From positions 1 to 45,283 of the forward strand of contig CAZTPC010000008.1 of assembly GCA_964615565.1 (NCBI GenBank): 45,283 nucleotides of DNA, read 5' to 3'. The DNA is from CAZTPC01 sp964615565. GTDB lineage: Bacteria; Patescibacteriota; Saccharimonadia; Saccharimonadales; AWTP1-31. The notes under the pieces were generated by a model that saw only the letters and a list, made by a program, of their open reading frames with translations, was not told where the DNA came from and did no database searches. Positions 23,725 through 31,603 of this stretch are shown here, in pieces. Numbering within the stretch: the stretch's first letter is position 1; every line of letters begins with the position of its first letter. Both the position numbers and the translations under genes were made by a program.

Positions 23725-25083
23725 TTACAGATCTTCGATTTTGACTCGTACTTGGTCAGTCGTATCACGGTCACGAACGGTTACAGTGCCGTCTTCGAGT
23801 GTGTCGAAATCAATGGTCACACATTTTGGAGTACCAATCTCGTCTTGGCGGCGATAACGCTTACCAATATTGCCGTTGTCGTCCCACATAACAGCACCGT
23901 ACTTCTGTTTAAGCACTTCGTATACTTCACGGGCTTTTTCAACAAGTTCTGGCTTGTTCTTGAGCAATGGAAAGACCGCCATCTTTACTGGAGCAAGATC
24001 TGGGTGAAGCTTGAGAACCGTACGAGTTTCGCCACCTTCGAGCTCTTCAACAGTATATGCATCACACATAACAGTCATAAACATACGACCCATGCCTGCA
24101 GAGGTCTCGAGGATCCATGGAATATATTTTTCGTTGGTGATTGGGTCTTGGTAATTAAGATCCGTACCGGAAAACTTCATATGTTGGTTAAGGTCATAGT
24201 CAGTTCGGTCGTGAATACCTTCGATCTCGTCGAAACCAAGACTCGGGAAGTTGTATTCGATATCCCATGCATCCGACGCGTAAAATACAAGATTTTCATG
24301 TTGCTTCCATCGTAGGTTCTTTTCGTTGATACCAATACTTAGGTACCAATCCCAGCGTGCTTGTTTGATCTTATTGTAAGCGGCTTTGTTCTCATGTGGT
24401 TTTACAAAGAACTGCGTGTCAGCTTGCTCTAGTTCGCGTGTTCGGAAGAGGAAGTTTCGTGGACTAATTTCGTTACGGAAGGCCTTTCCGATCTGCGCAA
24501 TACCAAATGGGACTTTCATACTTGTTGTATCGACGACGTTCTTAAAGTTGAGATAAATACCCTGACAAGCTTCACCTGGAAGATACACGGGGCGGTCATC
24601 TTCCCCTGTGAAATCACCTAGGTTTGATTTAACCAATAGGTTGAAAGCCTTTACAGCAGTAAAATCCTTGTTGCCACACTTCGGACATTTAATCTTATCG
24701 CGGTTTTCATCGAATAATTGATTGAGCTCTTTCTCGCTCATTTTTTCGTCGGCAGTAACGCCGATGGCTTCAAGTTCTTTATCAACACGGATTCGATTAT
24801 GGCAAACCTTACATTCCGATAATGGATCCGAGAATCCGCTCGTGTGGCCTGATGCCTCCCAAACTTTTGGATGCTTGAACATTGCAGAGTCGATACCTAC
24901 AAAATCATCACGCAGTGTAACGTTTGATCGCCACCAAGCTGCCTTCAGGTTGTTTAATAGTTCGACACCATAAGGGCCGTAGTCGTAGAGCCCAGCTTCA
25001 CCGCCATAAATAGCAGAACCCTGGTATACAAAACCACGGCGCTTACACAACGAAACAATATCATCTAATGTAACTTCACTCAT
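23725..25083 (-). CDS. glyS: glycyl-tRNA synthetase, single-chain class II type
   Basis: This enzyme charges tRNA-Gly. It is the homodimeric (GlyQS, eukaryote-like) form rather than the alpha2-beta2 bacterial form. GFVYQGSAIYGGEAGLYDYGP opens the catalytic domain. A zinc-binding insert has C91, C94, C133 and C136. GKAFRNEISPRNFLFRTREL is motif 2, and a motif 3 region is visible as WILETSAGMGRMF. The anticodon-binding domain is at the C-terminus. At 452 aa it is a usual length. It follows recO by 23 nt, a pairing also seen in Firmicutes. Confidence 0.95.
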   Translation of the reverse strand: MSEVTLDDIVSLCKRRGFVYQGSAIYGGEAGLYDYGPYGVELLNNLKAAWWRSNVTLRDDFVGIDSAMFKHPKVWEASGHTSGFSDPLSECKVCHNRIRVDKELEAIGVTADEKMSEKELNQLFDENRDKIKCPKCGNKDFTAVKAFNLLVKSNLGDFTGEDDRPVYLPGEACQGIYLNFKNVVDTTSMKVPFGIAQIGKAFRNEISPRNFLFRTRELEQADTQFFVKPHENKAAYNKIKQARWDWYLSIGINEKNLRWKQHENLVFYASDAWDIEYNFPSLGFDEIEGIHDRTDYDLNQHMKFSGTDLNYQDPITNEKYIPWILETSAGMGRMFMTVMCDAYTVEELEGGETRTVLKLHPDLAPVKMAVFPLLKNKPELVEKAREVYEVLKQKYGAVMWDDNGNIGKRYRRQDEIGTPKCVTIDFDTLEDGTVTVRDRDTTDQVRVKIEDL

Positions 25084-25092
25084 TTACCTTGG

Positions 25093-25101
25093 ATTATAAC
25101 A
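25093..25101 (-). promoter_or_regulatory. extended -10 promoter of glyS
   Basis: TGT-TATAAT, a perfect extended -10, ends 9 nt before the ATG at 25083. The intervening CCAAGGTAA could also supply a very close Shine-Dalgarno if transcription starts upstream. Confidence 0.6.
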
Positions 25102-25106
25102 GATAA

Positions 25107-25811
25107 CTACTGCCGGCTGTAGGTGTTATACATTGTTTTGGTTAGCTGAGCTAGTGGCGCACGCAAGTTGTCTACTCCGGCTATCCCTGCAAGGATCATT
25201 GGCGTCTTAGCCCGAACGCCTAAACGAAGCAACTTTACGGCTCGTGCATCAAACTCTCCAGATGGGTGTGCCAAAAAAGACATATCGTCAAAGCTGAAAA
25301 TAAACATCGCGTCAGGATCAAGCTTCTCTCCACTTGGGTCTGTCTCTAGGTTTGGTGTATGACCGCTCAATGTGAGCAAGTGAATATTGATCCAAATTCG
25401 TACCCAATCCAGATTGAGCCCGGTATCATTAATTGCTTCAAGCGCTCGAGCAAGTATCTCGAAATAATCCTCGCAATCGTTGTCATTAAAGGTGTCTTCC
25501 GTATTCCTATCTATAGTCTTGAGAACTTCATAGGCAAACATAGTCCTGTTAACATCCGTAACAATATTCCCAAAGTTCTTTTCTAATCGAGAAGAGATGA
25601 GTGTACCAAGCTCGGATTTCCCTGGCATAAATGTTAGATCATTTATACTGAACAGCTCTATGCCACCAGCCAGTTTACTCTTTATTCTGCGTACTCCTTT
25701 AGCTACTAATCGAATCTTCCCTTGATCGTTAGTAAGTACAGTCAAAATTCGGTCGGCTTCGCCGTAGTTTGTACGGCGCATAACTATACCCTTTGTAGCT
25801 ATTTGTTTCAT
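25107..25811 (-). CDS. recO: DNA repair protein RecO
   Basis: RecO helps load RecA on SSB-coated DNA. The N-terminal OB fold is clear: TKGIVMRRTNYGEADRIL, then GKIRLVAKGVRRIKSKLAGG. A helical C-terminal domain follows. The cysteines of the zinc finger found in many RecO proteins are missing. At 234 aa it is a normal length. The ATG overlaps the stop of the receiver gene as ATGA, so it is translated together with the degenerate signalling pair. Confidence 0.9.
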   Translation of the reverse strand: MKQIATKGIVMRRTNYGEADRILTVLTNDQGKIRLVAKGVRRIKSKLAGGIELFSINDLTFMPGKSELGTLISSRLEKNFGNIVTDVNRTMFAYEVLKTIDRNTEDTFNDNDCEDYFEILARALEAINDTGLNLDWVRIWINIHLLTLSGHTPNLETDPSGEKLDPDAMFIFSFDDMSFLAHPSGEFDARAVKLLRLGVRAKTPMILAGIAGVDNLRAPLAQLTKTMYNTYSRQ

Positions 25812-26179
25812 ACAGAGACAAGGATTGTAAGACTATCTGCAAGGTTAGATAATGTGGTCTCTGGTTTATACAAGTATTTACTTACTCCAAGTTCCTTGTA
25901 AGCTAGACCGTCGACTAGCTTAACTGGCGGTGTGAAACTATGAATAATAACAGGCACATCTTGCCAGTCTGTATACGATCGCATCTCATATAAAAACTCT
26001 AGTCCGTTATGCCCTGGTATGTTGAGCTCAAGAATAATTACATCTGCCGGCTGGTCGTCCAGTGCCGCGATACTTTCCTCTGCCCCCTGTCGTAAACGCA
26101 CACTATGACCGGTACTCCCTAGATAATCAGAAAGCACTTTGCCTATTATCAAATCTGGTTCTATTACCAGTACCTTCAT
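25808..26179 (-). CDS. receiver-domain protein lacking the phospho-acceptor aspartate
   Basis: A stand-alone CheY-like receiver of 123 aa. The aspartate normally phosphorylated is glutamate (E51 in VIILELNIPGHNGLEFL). The metal-binding acidic pair is reduced to E7-P8-D9. The switch serine S81 and the lysine-proline K105-P106 are kept. A Glu in place of Asp often mimics the phosphorylated state, so the protein may be locked on and act as a binding module. It overlaps the kinase-like gene (TAATG) and recO (ATGA). Confidence 0.8.
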   Translation of the reverse strand: MKVLVIEPDLIIGKVLSDYLGSTGHSVRLRQGAEESIAALDDQPADVIILELNIPGHNGLEFLYEMRSYTDWQDVPVIIHSFTPPVKLVDGLAYKELGVSKYLYKPETTLSNLADSLTILVSV

Positions 26180-26910
26180 TACGCGACCAAGGTTAGTTGT
26201 TGGCTTGGAGTAAAGGTAGCTGCTAGACCACTCATTTTCTGGTATCGAGCAGCACGAAGACCGGAAGTCATATTGTCGAGCAATGACCCAGCTATAAAAA
26301 CGCCCGCACCACCACTAGACATGAGCTGATTCAAGGGTTGCTTAGCTGTCCCTGCAAGCTGCTGGCCGCGCCGTAAGCTTGCTGCCGTTAAGCCTTGTAT
26401 ATCGCTAAACATCCCAGCGGATATGCCATTGCGGGTGCGGTGGGCAGCCAAAGTAACGACACGTCGCTTTGTAGCCGGCTGTTGACTCCTCGCCTCCAGT
26501 AAGGCCTGGCCTAGACCAATCATAGCCGCCTGTAATCCTTCAGGGTGTGCTAACACCGGGCCGTACTTACCGGCAATGCGAAGCTCGATATCACACGACA
26601 AAGCATTTGCCTGTGGTTGTAATAAATGTGCCACATCCGACAGTACGGCACTGAGAGAAACTGGCGTTAGTTCAATTACGTTCTCAGGGTTAGCGGCGTC
26701 TAGACCTAACACGAAACTATCTACTAGTCGTTCTAGACTGGTACTAGCTAACAATAAGTCTGGTAAAGCATCCGTTTTACCGGTAGTAAGGCTGAGTTCG
26801 GCAGTTCGCGCCATCTGGTAAAGGGGTTGTCTGAGTGACTCTGCGAATGACCGAAAGAGTTTTGCCTGCTCTGCAGGAGAATAATTTTTGTACTCAATAT
26901 TTGACGTCAC
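26179..26910 (-). CDS. degenerate histidine-kinase-like protein without the catalytic histidine
   Basis: Residues 22-30, FAESLRQPL, match the H-box FSHELRTPL except that the histidine is E24. A DHp-like helical pair follows. The ATPase part is degraded: the N-box asparagine is lost (MIGLGQALLEA), and only a G2-like GGAGVFIAGSLL remains. It probably binds a partner without phosphorylating it. It is 243 aa with no membrane segment or sensor domain. The start is a GTG. The gene overlaps the receiver gene, which also lacks its phosphorylated residue. Confidence 0.65.
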   Translation of the reverse strand: MTSNIEYKNYSPAEQAKLFRSFAESLRQPLYQMARTAELSLTTGKTDALPDLLLASTSLERLVDSFVLGLDAANPENVIELTPVSLSAVLSDVAHLLQPQANALSCDIELRIAGKYGPVLAHPEGLQAAMIGLGQALLEARSQQPATKRRVVTLAAHRTRNGISAGMFSDIQGLTAASLRRGQQLAGTAKQPLNQLMSSGGAGVFIAGSLLDNMTSGLRAARYQKMSGLAATFTPSQQLTLVA

Positions 26911-26942
26911 CGCTAGCTTATACCCTCGCTCTTCTAGTCTGA

Positions 26943-26951
26943 ATTATAGCA
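26943..26951 (-). promoter_or_regulatory. extended -10 promoter of the kinase-like/receiver/recO operon
   Basis: TGC-TATAAT, a perfect extended -10, lies 32 nt before the GTG at 26910. A second possible -10 (TATAAG) lies only 6 nt before the GTG. Confidence 0.5.
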
Positions 26952-27006
26952 CGCACAGACTACATAAGCCGCAGCTTGTGGCATAAAATACTTCAATCTG
27001 TTCTAC

Positions 27007-27678
27007 TTATGGTACAAGGGACATGTTTGGCAGGATTGTGGAGTTAAAGTCACCCACATACTGTGTTGCTTCAGTCCAAACCTTCAGAGTTTTGTCGCGC
27101 ACAGGAACGATTATCATAGCGCCTTCCTTTTTGGTGAAGATCTCCCCATCCACTCTTACACCTGTAACCGATGGAACCTTCGCTACCGAGTAGGGCGTTA
27201 CGGTTACCTTGCCATTCTTAACCTGTGATTCAAAACTACGCACCACGTCACTATAGGCAGAACTTATCACCTGCACTCTAAGTGCAACGTTATTGCCAGA
27301 TTGGAGACCAGGAACGAAGTCCGGGTTTAGGCTTGCGTCGAGCGCGTTACTGCTTCGAGCCGATTCGTCAGCATAGACGCTCCATGTCTTAGGATATGTA
27401 ATAGCAATACTCCCATACGCTGACGGACCCGTATAAGTTCGGAATGGCTGCTTCTCTTTCTCGACAAATTCTTGATCTTTCTTAGTGGTATTTGCTTCTA
27501 CAGCCTTATCTACGGCTGCAGTAATTTTAGGTTCTACATTAGTCTTGTAGTCTTGCATGCCCATGAACGCCCACACGCCAAAACCGGCAGCTGCGAAGAA
27601 CAAGATAAGGACGACCGTAAAGGCCAAAAACCAAACGTCTACCACACCCTTTTGGTTTAGCTTTTTCATATTGCTCAT
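27007..27678 (-). CDS. membrane-anchored hypothetical protein with pilin-like N-terminus
   Basis: A short basic start (MKKLNQKG) runs into one membrane helix (VVDVWFLAFTVVLILFFAAAGFGVW) and an extracellular domain with a PKTWSVYADES strand. The N-terminus resembles a type IV prepilin (charged leader ending in glycine, then hydrophobic helix), but the glutamate expected at mature position 5 is missing. The outer domain is not recognised. Two starts are possible (27678 and 27669). It follows xseB by 10 nt and is the last gene of that operon. Confidence 0.65.
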   Translation of the reverse strand: MSNMKKLNQKGVVDVWFLAFTVVLILFFAAAGFGVWAFMGMQDYKTNVEPKITAAVDKAVEANTTKKDQEFVEKEKQPFRTYTGPSAYGSIAITYPKTWSVYADESARSSNALDASLNPDFVPGLQSGNNVALRVQVISSAYSDVVRSFESQVKNGKVTVTPYSVAKVPSVTGVRVDGEIFTKKEGAMIIVPVRDKTLKVWTEATQYVGDFNSTILPNMSLVP

Positions 27679-27688
27679 GGTAACATAC

Positions 27689-27880
27689 CTAGCCTTTGTT
27701 CGTCAGCTTCTTTACCGTATTTTTTACAGTCTTTAGATAATCTTGTAACTCACCCGTGAGCTTGATGGCTTGTTTGTATTTATCAATTGCCTCATCTACA
27801 TCAAGATTGTCTGCTTCAAACCATGACAGAACATCGTCAAGTTCAGCACGTAGTTCTTTGTATGTTTTTTGCTTTGTCAT
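27689..27880 (-). CDS. xseB: exodeoxyribonuclease VII small subunit
   Basis: This is a 63-aa helical protein with the XseB pattern (KELRAELDDVLSWFEADNLDVDEAI, then YKQAIKLTGELQDYL). It forms the filamentous partner of XseA. Its ATG overlaps the XseA stop by one base, which supports the call and implies a coupled complex. Confidence 0.9.
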   Translation of the reverse strand: MTKQKTYKELRAELDDVLSWFEADNLDVDEAIDKYKQAIKLTGELQDYLKTVKNTVKKLTNKG

Positions 27881-29007
27881 TACTGTTTAGTATACCTTTC
27901 TATTTCATCAATCGTAGCTCGTACTGCCCCATCCGATAACCGTAAATCGATTAGGCCTCCCTTTTGGAGCTGGTTGGCTGAAGTAACAACGGTGTCGCCA
28001 CTCTTCAACCATGCATATCCCCTACGAAGTATACGAGTCGGGTCATACGCTTGTAGCGTCTGTGTGCGTAAATCCAATTCCCTTTGAGCCCTATCTAGTA
28101 CATCTTGCAATCCACTAGCAACATCATAGGAACTGTCCTGAATAGCCAGTTGCTGCCTATCGATTTGAGCCATGACCTGCCGCTCGGTGTGTAGCAGTGA
28201 TTTCTCTAGGTCTTGTAGCACTTGCTGACGATCTGGCACCAACAATTCTGCTGCGTTACTTGGGGTGCTAGCATTCTTGTCCGCCGCCAGCTCTGCAAGA
28301 CTAATGTCAATCTCGTGACCGATCGCTACAAGAGTTGGTGTCCTACTGGCGGCAATAGCTCGAACAACCTGCTCAGTACTGAACGATTGCAAATCATCAG
28401 CGCTACCGCCACCTCTAGTAACAACTATTACTTCTATATCATCGCTTAGGTTAAGCCGGTCAATCGCGTCAGAGATTTGTTGCGGCGCCAGTTCTCCTTG
28501 TACCTGTACATCGGCATGCACTATTTCTATACCCTGCCATCGGGCATTAATGATCTTAATGAAGTCCGCATACGCTGCCGACTCCGCAGAGGCAACCAAA
28601 CCAATCTTGGTTGGAGGGTATGGCAACGCTCGTTTCCGCGATGGGTCAAATAGCCCTTCAGCCTGAAGCTTTGCCTTGAGTAGCTCAGATGCCTTCTTGA
28701 TTGAGCCTTCACCAACTGGTTGAATCTGCTGAAACCCTACCGAAAATCCAAATTGTGGGTGTAAGCGAGGTGCCCCGCTCACCTGAAGCTTCATGCCATC
28801 TTCGAGCGGCCCAGGCAATGCATAGACTGTTCCAAAGAAACGCACGCTGGCATGCTCATCTTTAAGATCAAAGTATACCCACCTACCCTTACTGACCTTA
28901 AAATTGGATAGCTCGCCGACAATAGTCACTTGCGGGTAGGCATATTCTAGAGTTTGATTTAGTACTGCAACAAAATCACTGACCGACAGAATGAGTTGCT
29001 CATTCAT
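27880..29007 (-). CDS. xseA: exodeoxyribonuclease VII large subunit
   Basis: XseA degrades single-stranded DNA from both ends. The N-terminal OB fold (VTIVGELSNFKVSKGRWVYF) is followed by the catalytic domain with IGLVASAESAAYADFIKII, the family's VVTRGGGSADDLQSF and AIGHEIDISLAELAADKNASTPSNAAEL. A long coiled coil then binds XseB. At 375 aa it is slightly short for the family. The ATG at 29007 gives the usual MNEQLILSVSDF start, and a GTG at 29019 is possible. It overlaps the upstream membrane gene by 8 nt. Confidence 0.95.
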   Translation of the reverse strand: MNEQLILSVSDFVAVLNQTLEYAYPQVTIVGELSNFKVSKGRWVYFDLKDEHASVRFFGTVYALPGPLEDGMKLQVSGAPRLHPQFGFSVGFQQIQPVGEGSIKKASELLKAKLQAEGLFDPSRKRALPYPPTKIGLVASAESAAYADFIKIINARWQGIEIVHADVQVQGELAPQQISDAIDRLNLSDDIEVIVVTRGGGSADDLQSFSTEQVVRAIAASRTPTLVAIGHEIDISLAELAADKNASTPSNAAELLVPDRQQVLQDLEKSLLHTERQVMAQIDRQQLAIQDSSYDVASGLQDVLDRAQRELDLRTQTLQAYDPTRILRRGYAWLKSGDTVVTSANQLQKGGLIDLRLSDGAVRATIDEIERYTKQ

Positions 29008-30034
29008 GACTGGAAGCACGCATTTGGCGGTGGTAGAGATAATATCCTGGTAATAACTGAACTATCATACTTAGTACTCGGTACATAACAGTAACTGGGA
29101 TACTAATAGCTGGGGGTATACCGCCAAGCGCAAGGATAGCAGTCATCAAAGCCTCGTACACCCCTACACCGCTAGGTAGTACCGACAGGAAGCCAGCTAG
29201 GTTGGCAATAGCGTAAGCCAAGATGATAGCCCCGGGGTTCACTACATGGCCAAAAGCCAGATATACGGTGTACACAGTCAGTATCTCGGTAGCGTTGGCA
29301 ACCAATGACCAAATGAGTGGCCACTTGAGTGCCGAGTAGTCTTTCTTGATATGTTCGTAGTTTTTGTGCAGATCTACGAATATCTCTTGAGCACGAGTAG
29401 TATTTATCGTTTCAGGATGCTTCGGTCGAACTAGATGTATCAGTCGATTAATTTGCTTTGTGATAAAGCCAAAGAAAGCCTGGATTCGCCTTTCACTTCC
29501 AATGATGAACGCCATGGCGACTGTCGCCATTACGATTCCTGTAGATATTGATCCCCCTGCGAGCAAAACAAACCGGTTCACGTTACCACCAAAACTAAGC
29601 AGGATTAAGGCTAGGCCGAGCAGTACCAAGAATGCGACATACACCAACACAAAACGCATCAATTGAACGAGTGAAGCCTGGGCGCCACTTACACCTTTCT
29701 TACGTAGCCGCAAGCTAAAATATGAGAACCCTGACACACCGCCACTTGGGAACACGTGATTAACAAAGTTCAGCTCTAGATTAACGCGGTACAGATAACG
29801 ATACGAGATCTTGCTACCAAGGATAGCGAATAAATCTTTGTTCTGCCGTGCGTACGCATCGTAGTTAAGTGCCTGCCATATAGGGATCAACAGAAGCCAC
29901 CACCAGCGGATATGGCCTATTGTTTTAAAGCTATCAACAATTTGATGACGGAGTGCGACGATTAAAATCGTAAAGCCGAGAAAGGTGGCAATGTTTAAGA
30001 TTACTTTCCAACGGGCTTTGGATTGTTGACTCAT
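29000..30034 (-). CDS. YbhN/lysylphosphatidylglycerol-synthase-TM-like membrane protein
   Basis: A polytopic protein of 344 aa with about eight membrane helices. ELNFVNHVFPSGGVSGFSY and the later NLAGFLSVLPSGVGVYEALM are the hallmark segments of the UPF0104/YbhN family, which is related to the flippase domain of MprF and AglD. A lipid-transport or glycosylation-related role is likely but the substrate is unknown. A perfect extended -10 lies just upstream. It heads the xseA-xseB operon. Confidence 0.85.
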   Translation of the reverse strand: MSQQSKARWKVILNIATFLGFTILIVALRHQIVDSFKTIGHIRWWWLLLIPIWQALNYDAYARQNKDLFAILGSKISYRYLYRVNLELNFVNHVFPSGGVSGFSYFSLRLRKKGVSGAQASLVQLMRFVLVYVAFLVLLGLALILLSFGGNVNRFVLLAGGSISTGIVMATVAMAFIIGSERRIQAFFGFITKQINRLIHLVRPKHPETINTTRAQEIFVDLHKNYEHIKKDYSALKWPLIWSLVANATEILTVYTVYLAFGHVVNPGAIILAYAIANLAGFLSVLPSGVGVYEALMTAILALGGIPPAISIPVTVMYRVLSMIVQLLPGYYLYHRQMRASSHE

Positions 30035-30045
30035 ATATTCTTGTT

Positions 30046-30054
30046 ATTATACCA
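30046..30054 (-). promoter_or_regulatory. extended -10 promoter of the YbhN-like gene
   Basis: TGG-TATAAT ends 11 nt before the ATG at 30034. It lies back-to-back with the promoter at 30071-30079. Confidence 0.6.
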
Positions 30055-30070
30055 GGCATTTTGTACCAAC

Positions 30071-30079
30071 TGATATACT
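30071..30079 (+). promoter_or_regulatory. extended -10 promoter of the Trm11-like gene
   Basis: TGA-TATACT ends 6 nt before the ATG at 30086, which predicts a leaderless mRNA. Confidence 0.6.
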
Positions 30080-30085
30080 ACCCCT

Positions 30086-31276
30086 ATGGAATCACTGTTT
30101 ATTTTAGGTCGCCAACCCGCTCTCGGCCTTGCGGAACTCGAAAGTTTGTACGGCTCAGACAAGATTAAGCCACTTAATGGCGCGGCTATTGTTGCCTTGG
30201 ACCCTTCCGAAGTTTTGTTCGCACGCTTAGGTGGAAGTGTTAAGTTAGCAAAAGTCCTAACCGAACTCCCCTACACCGACTTTTCACGAATTGCTGCATA
30301 CCTACGCAAAACAATCACCGACCACTTGCAATACATACCTGAGGGCAAGATAAAGTTTGGCATCAGCTGTTACGGTATCAAAACTAATGTTGCCGAGGTT
30401 AATCGCCACACACTTGGAGTCAAAAAATCAATCAAGAGCGCTGGCCGTTCTGTACGTGTAGTACCAAATAAAGAACTGGCCCTTGGGAGTGCCCAAGTAC
30501 TCCACAATCAGTTAACCTCCCCACTAGGAATGGAGCTAGTTTTAGTCGCCCACAATGGCAAAACGATTCTGGCCCAAACTGTTGCCGAACAGAACATCGA
30601 AGCCTACGCAGCACGTGATCAAGAACGACCTAAACGAGATACTAAAGTGGGTATGCTCCCACCTAAGTTGGCGCAGATCATTATCAACCTTGCAGTGGGA
30701 GACGACGATGCCGTTCCTGGCACTATGGACACTGAGATCCTCGATCCGTTTTGCGGCACAGGGGTGATTCTGCAAGAAGCCTTACTGATGGGATATAACC
30801 CGGTAGGATCAGATCTTGATCCCCGCATGGTTCAATACACCGTTGATAACATCCACTGGCTTGATCATGAGAGAATTGCCACTTTCGCTCGAGACCCAAT
30901 CGTAGAGGTTGCTGATGCGACAAAGCACACCTGGACGCCTTCGCCAGCATTTATAGCCTGCGAGACGTATCTTGGTCGTCCCTTCTCCGCTCAACCCGAT
31001 CCAAAAGTCCTACAAGAGGTGATGCAAGATGTTAACCTAATCCACAAACGATTCTTGCAAAACGTTACCAATCAGTTGGGTATTGGCCAGCGCATGTGCC
31101 TCGCCGTACCGGCATGGCGAGTAGGCAGTCAGTTTAAACACCTTAAGGTACTTGATAACCTCGAGGAACTGGGGTATAATCGTATAGAATTTGTTCACGC
31201 TCGGCAGGAGGATTTGATCTACCACCGCGAAGGCCAAGTGGTCGCCCGTGAACTTGTAGTATTAGTAAGGAAGTGA
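30086..31276 (+). CDS. Trm11/TrmG10-like THUMP methyltransferase with altered motif IV
   Basis: The start LFILGRQPALGLAELESLYG is typical of Trm11-type tRNA guanosine methyltransferases. A THUMP-like region follows, then DQERPKRDTKVGMLPPKLAQ, and a Rossmann methyltransferase domain with the SAM loop LDPFCGTGVILQEALL (D220-G226) and GSDLDPRM. The catalytic D/N-PP-Y motif expected near residue 292 is replaced by CETYLG. It may act with a different catalytic residue, or only bind tRNA. At 396 aa it is a usual length. The gene shares a divergent promoter region with the YbhN-like gene and precedes rpmA. Confidence 0.8.
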   Translation: MESLFILGRQPALGLAELESLYGSDKIKPLNGAAIVALDPSEVLFARLGGSVKLAKVLTELPYTDFSRIAAYLRKTITDHLQYIPEGKIKFGISCYGIKTNVAEVNRHTLGVKKSIKSAGRSVRVVPNKELALGSAQVLHNQLTSPLGMELVLVAHNGKTILAQTVAEQNIEAYAARDQERPKRDTKVGMLPPKLAQIIINLAVGDDDAVPGTMDTEILDPFCGTGVILQEALLMGYNPVGSDLDPRMVQYTVDNIHWLDHERIATFARDPIVEVADATKHTWTPSPAFIACETYLGRPFSAQPDPKVLQEVMQDVNLIHKRFLQNVTNQLGIGQRMCLAVPAWRVGSQFKHLKVLDNLEELGYNRIEFVHARQEDLIYHREGQVVARELVVLVRK

Positions 31277-31290
31277 TCGGCAGCGATCAC
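31273..31290 (+). promoter_or_regulatory. hairpin between the Trm11-like gene and rpmA
   Basis: Perfect 7-bp arms (31273-31279 and 31284-31290) with loop GCAG. The stop codon of the upstream gene lies in the first arm. No T-run follows, so it is not a terminator. It could affect coupling or mRNA processing. Confidence 0.4.
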
Positions 31291-31312
31291 CGAAAGATTT
31301 AAGGATTAACCT

Positions 31313-31585
31313 ATGTCACATGTCAAAGCTGGTGGAACCAGTAAAAACAACCGCGATAGCCAAGGCCAAAGACTTGGCGTAAAGCTATTTGGTGGTCAAA
31401 ACGTAAAAGTTGGACAAGTTATTGTTCGCCAAGTTGGCCTTACTAAGCGTGCTGGCAAAGGTACCAAGCTAAGCCGCAACTTTACTATCCACGCTGCCAA
31501 AGATGGCATCGTAAACTTCTCTTCACGAAAAGTACGTCTCTTCAGCGGCAAATCTGTTCGCCGCACCGAAGTCACTGTCGAATAG
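31313..31585 (+). CDS. rpmA: 50S ribosomal protein L27
   Basis: L27 reaches into the peptidyl transferase centre. SHVKAGGTSKNNRDSQGQRL and GVKLFGGQNVKVGQVIVRQ match the family. The N-terminus is the short, uncleaved type rather than the extended, protease-processed Firmicutes type. The 90-aa length is normal. AAGGA lies 7 nt before the ATG. A terminator follows. Confidence 0.96.
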   Translation: MSHVKAGGTSKNNRDSQGQRLGVKLFGGQNVKVGQVIVRQVGLTKRAGKGTKLSRNFTIHAAKDGIVNFSSRKVRLFSGKSVRRTEVTVE

Positions 31586-31603
31586 TAAAACCTTGAGAGC
31601 TTC

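Noticed and set aside
23752..24315. 187-aa frame antisense to glyS
   Set aside because: glyS is unambiguous on the opposite strand and the antisense product shows no conserved feature.
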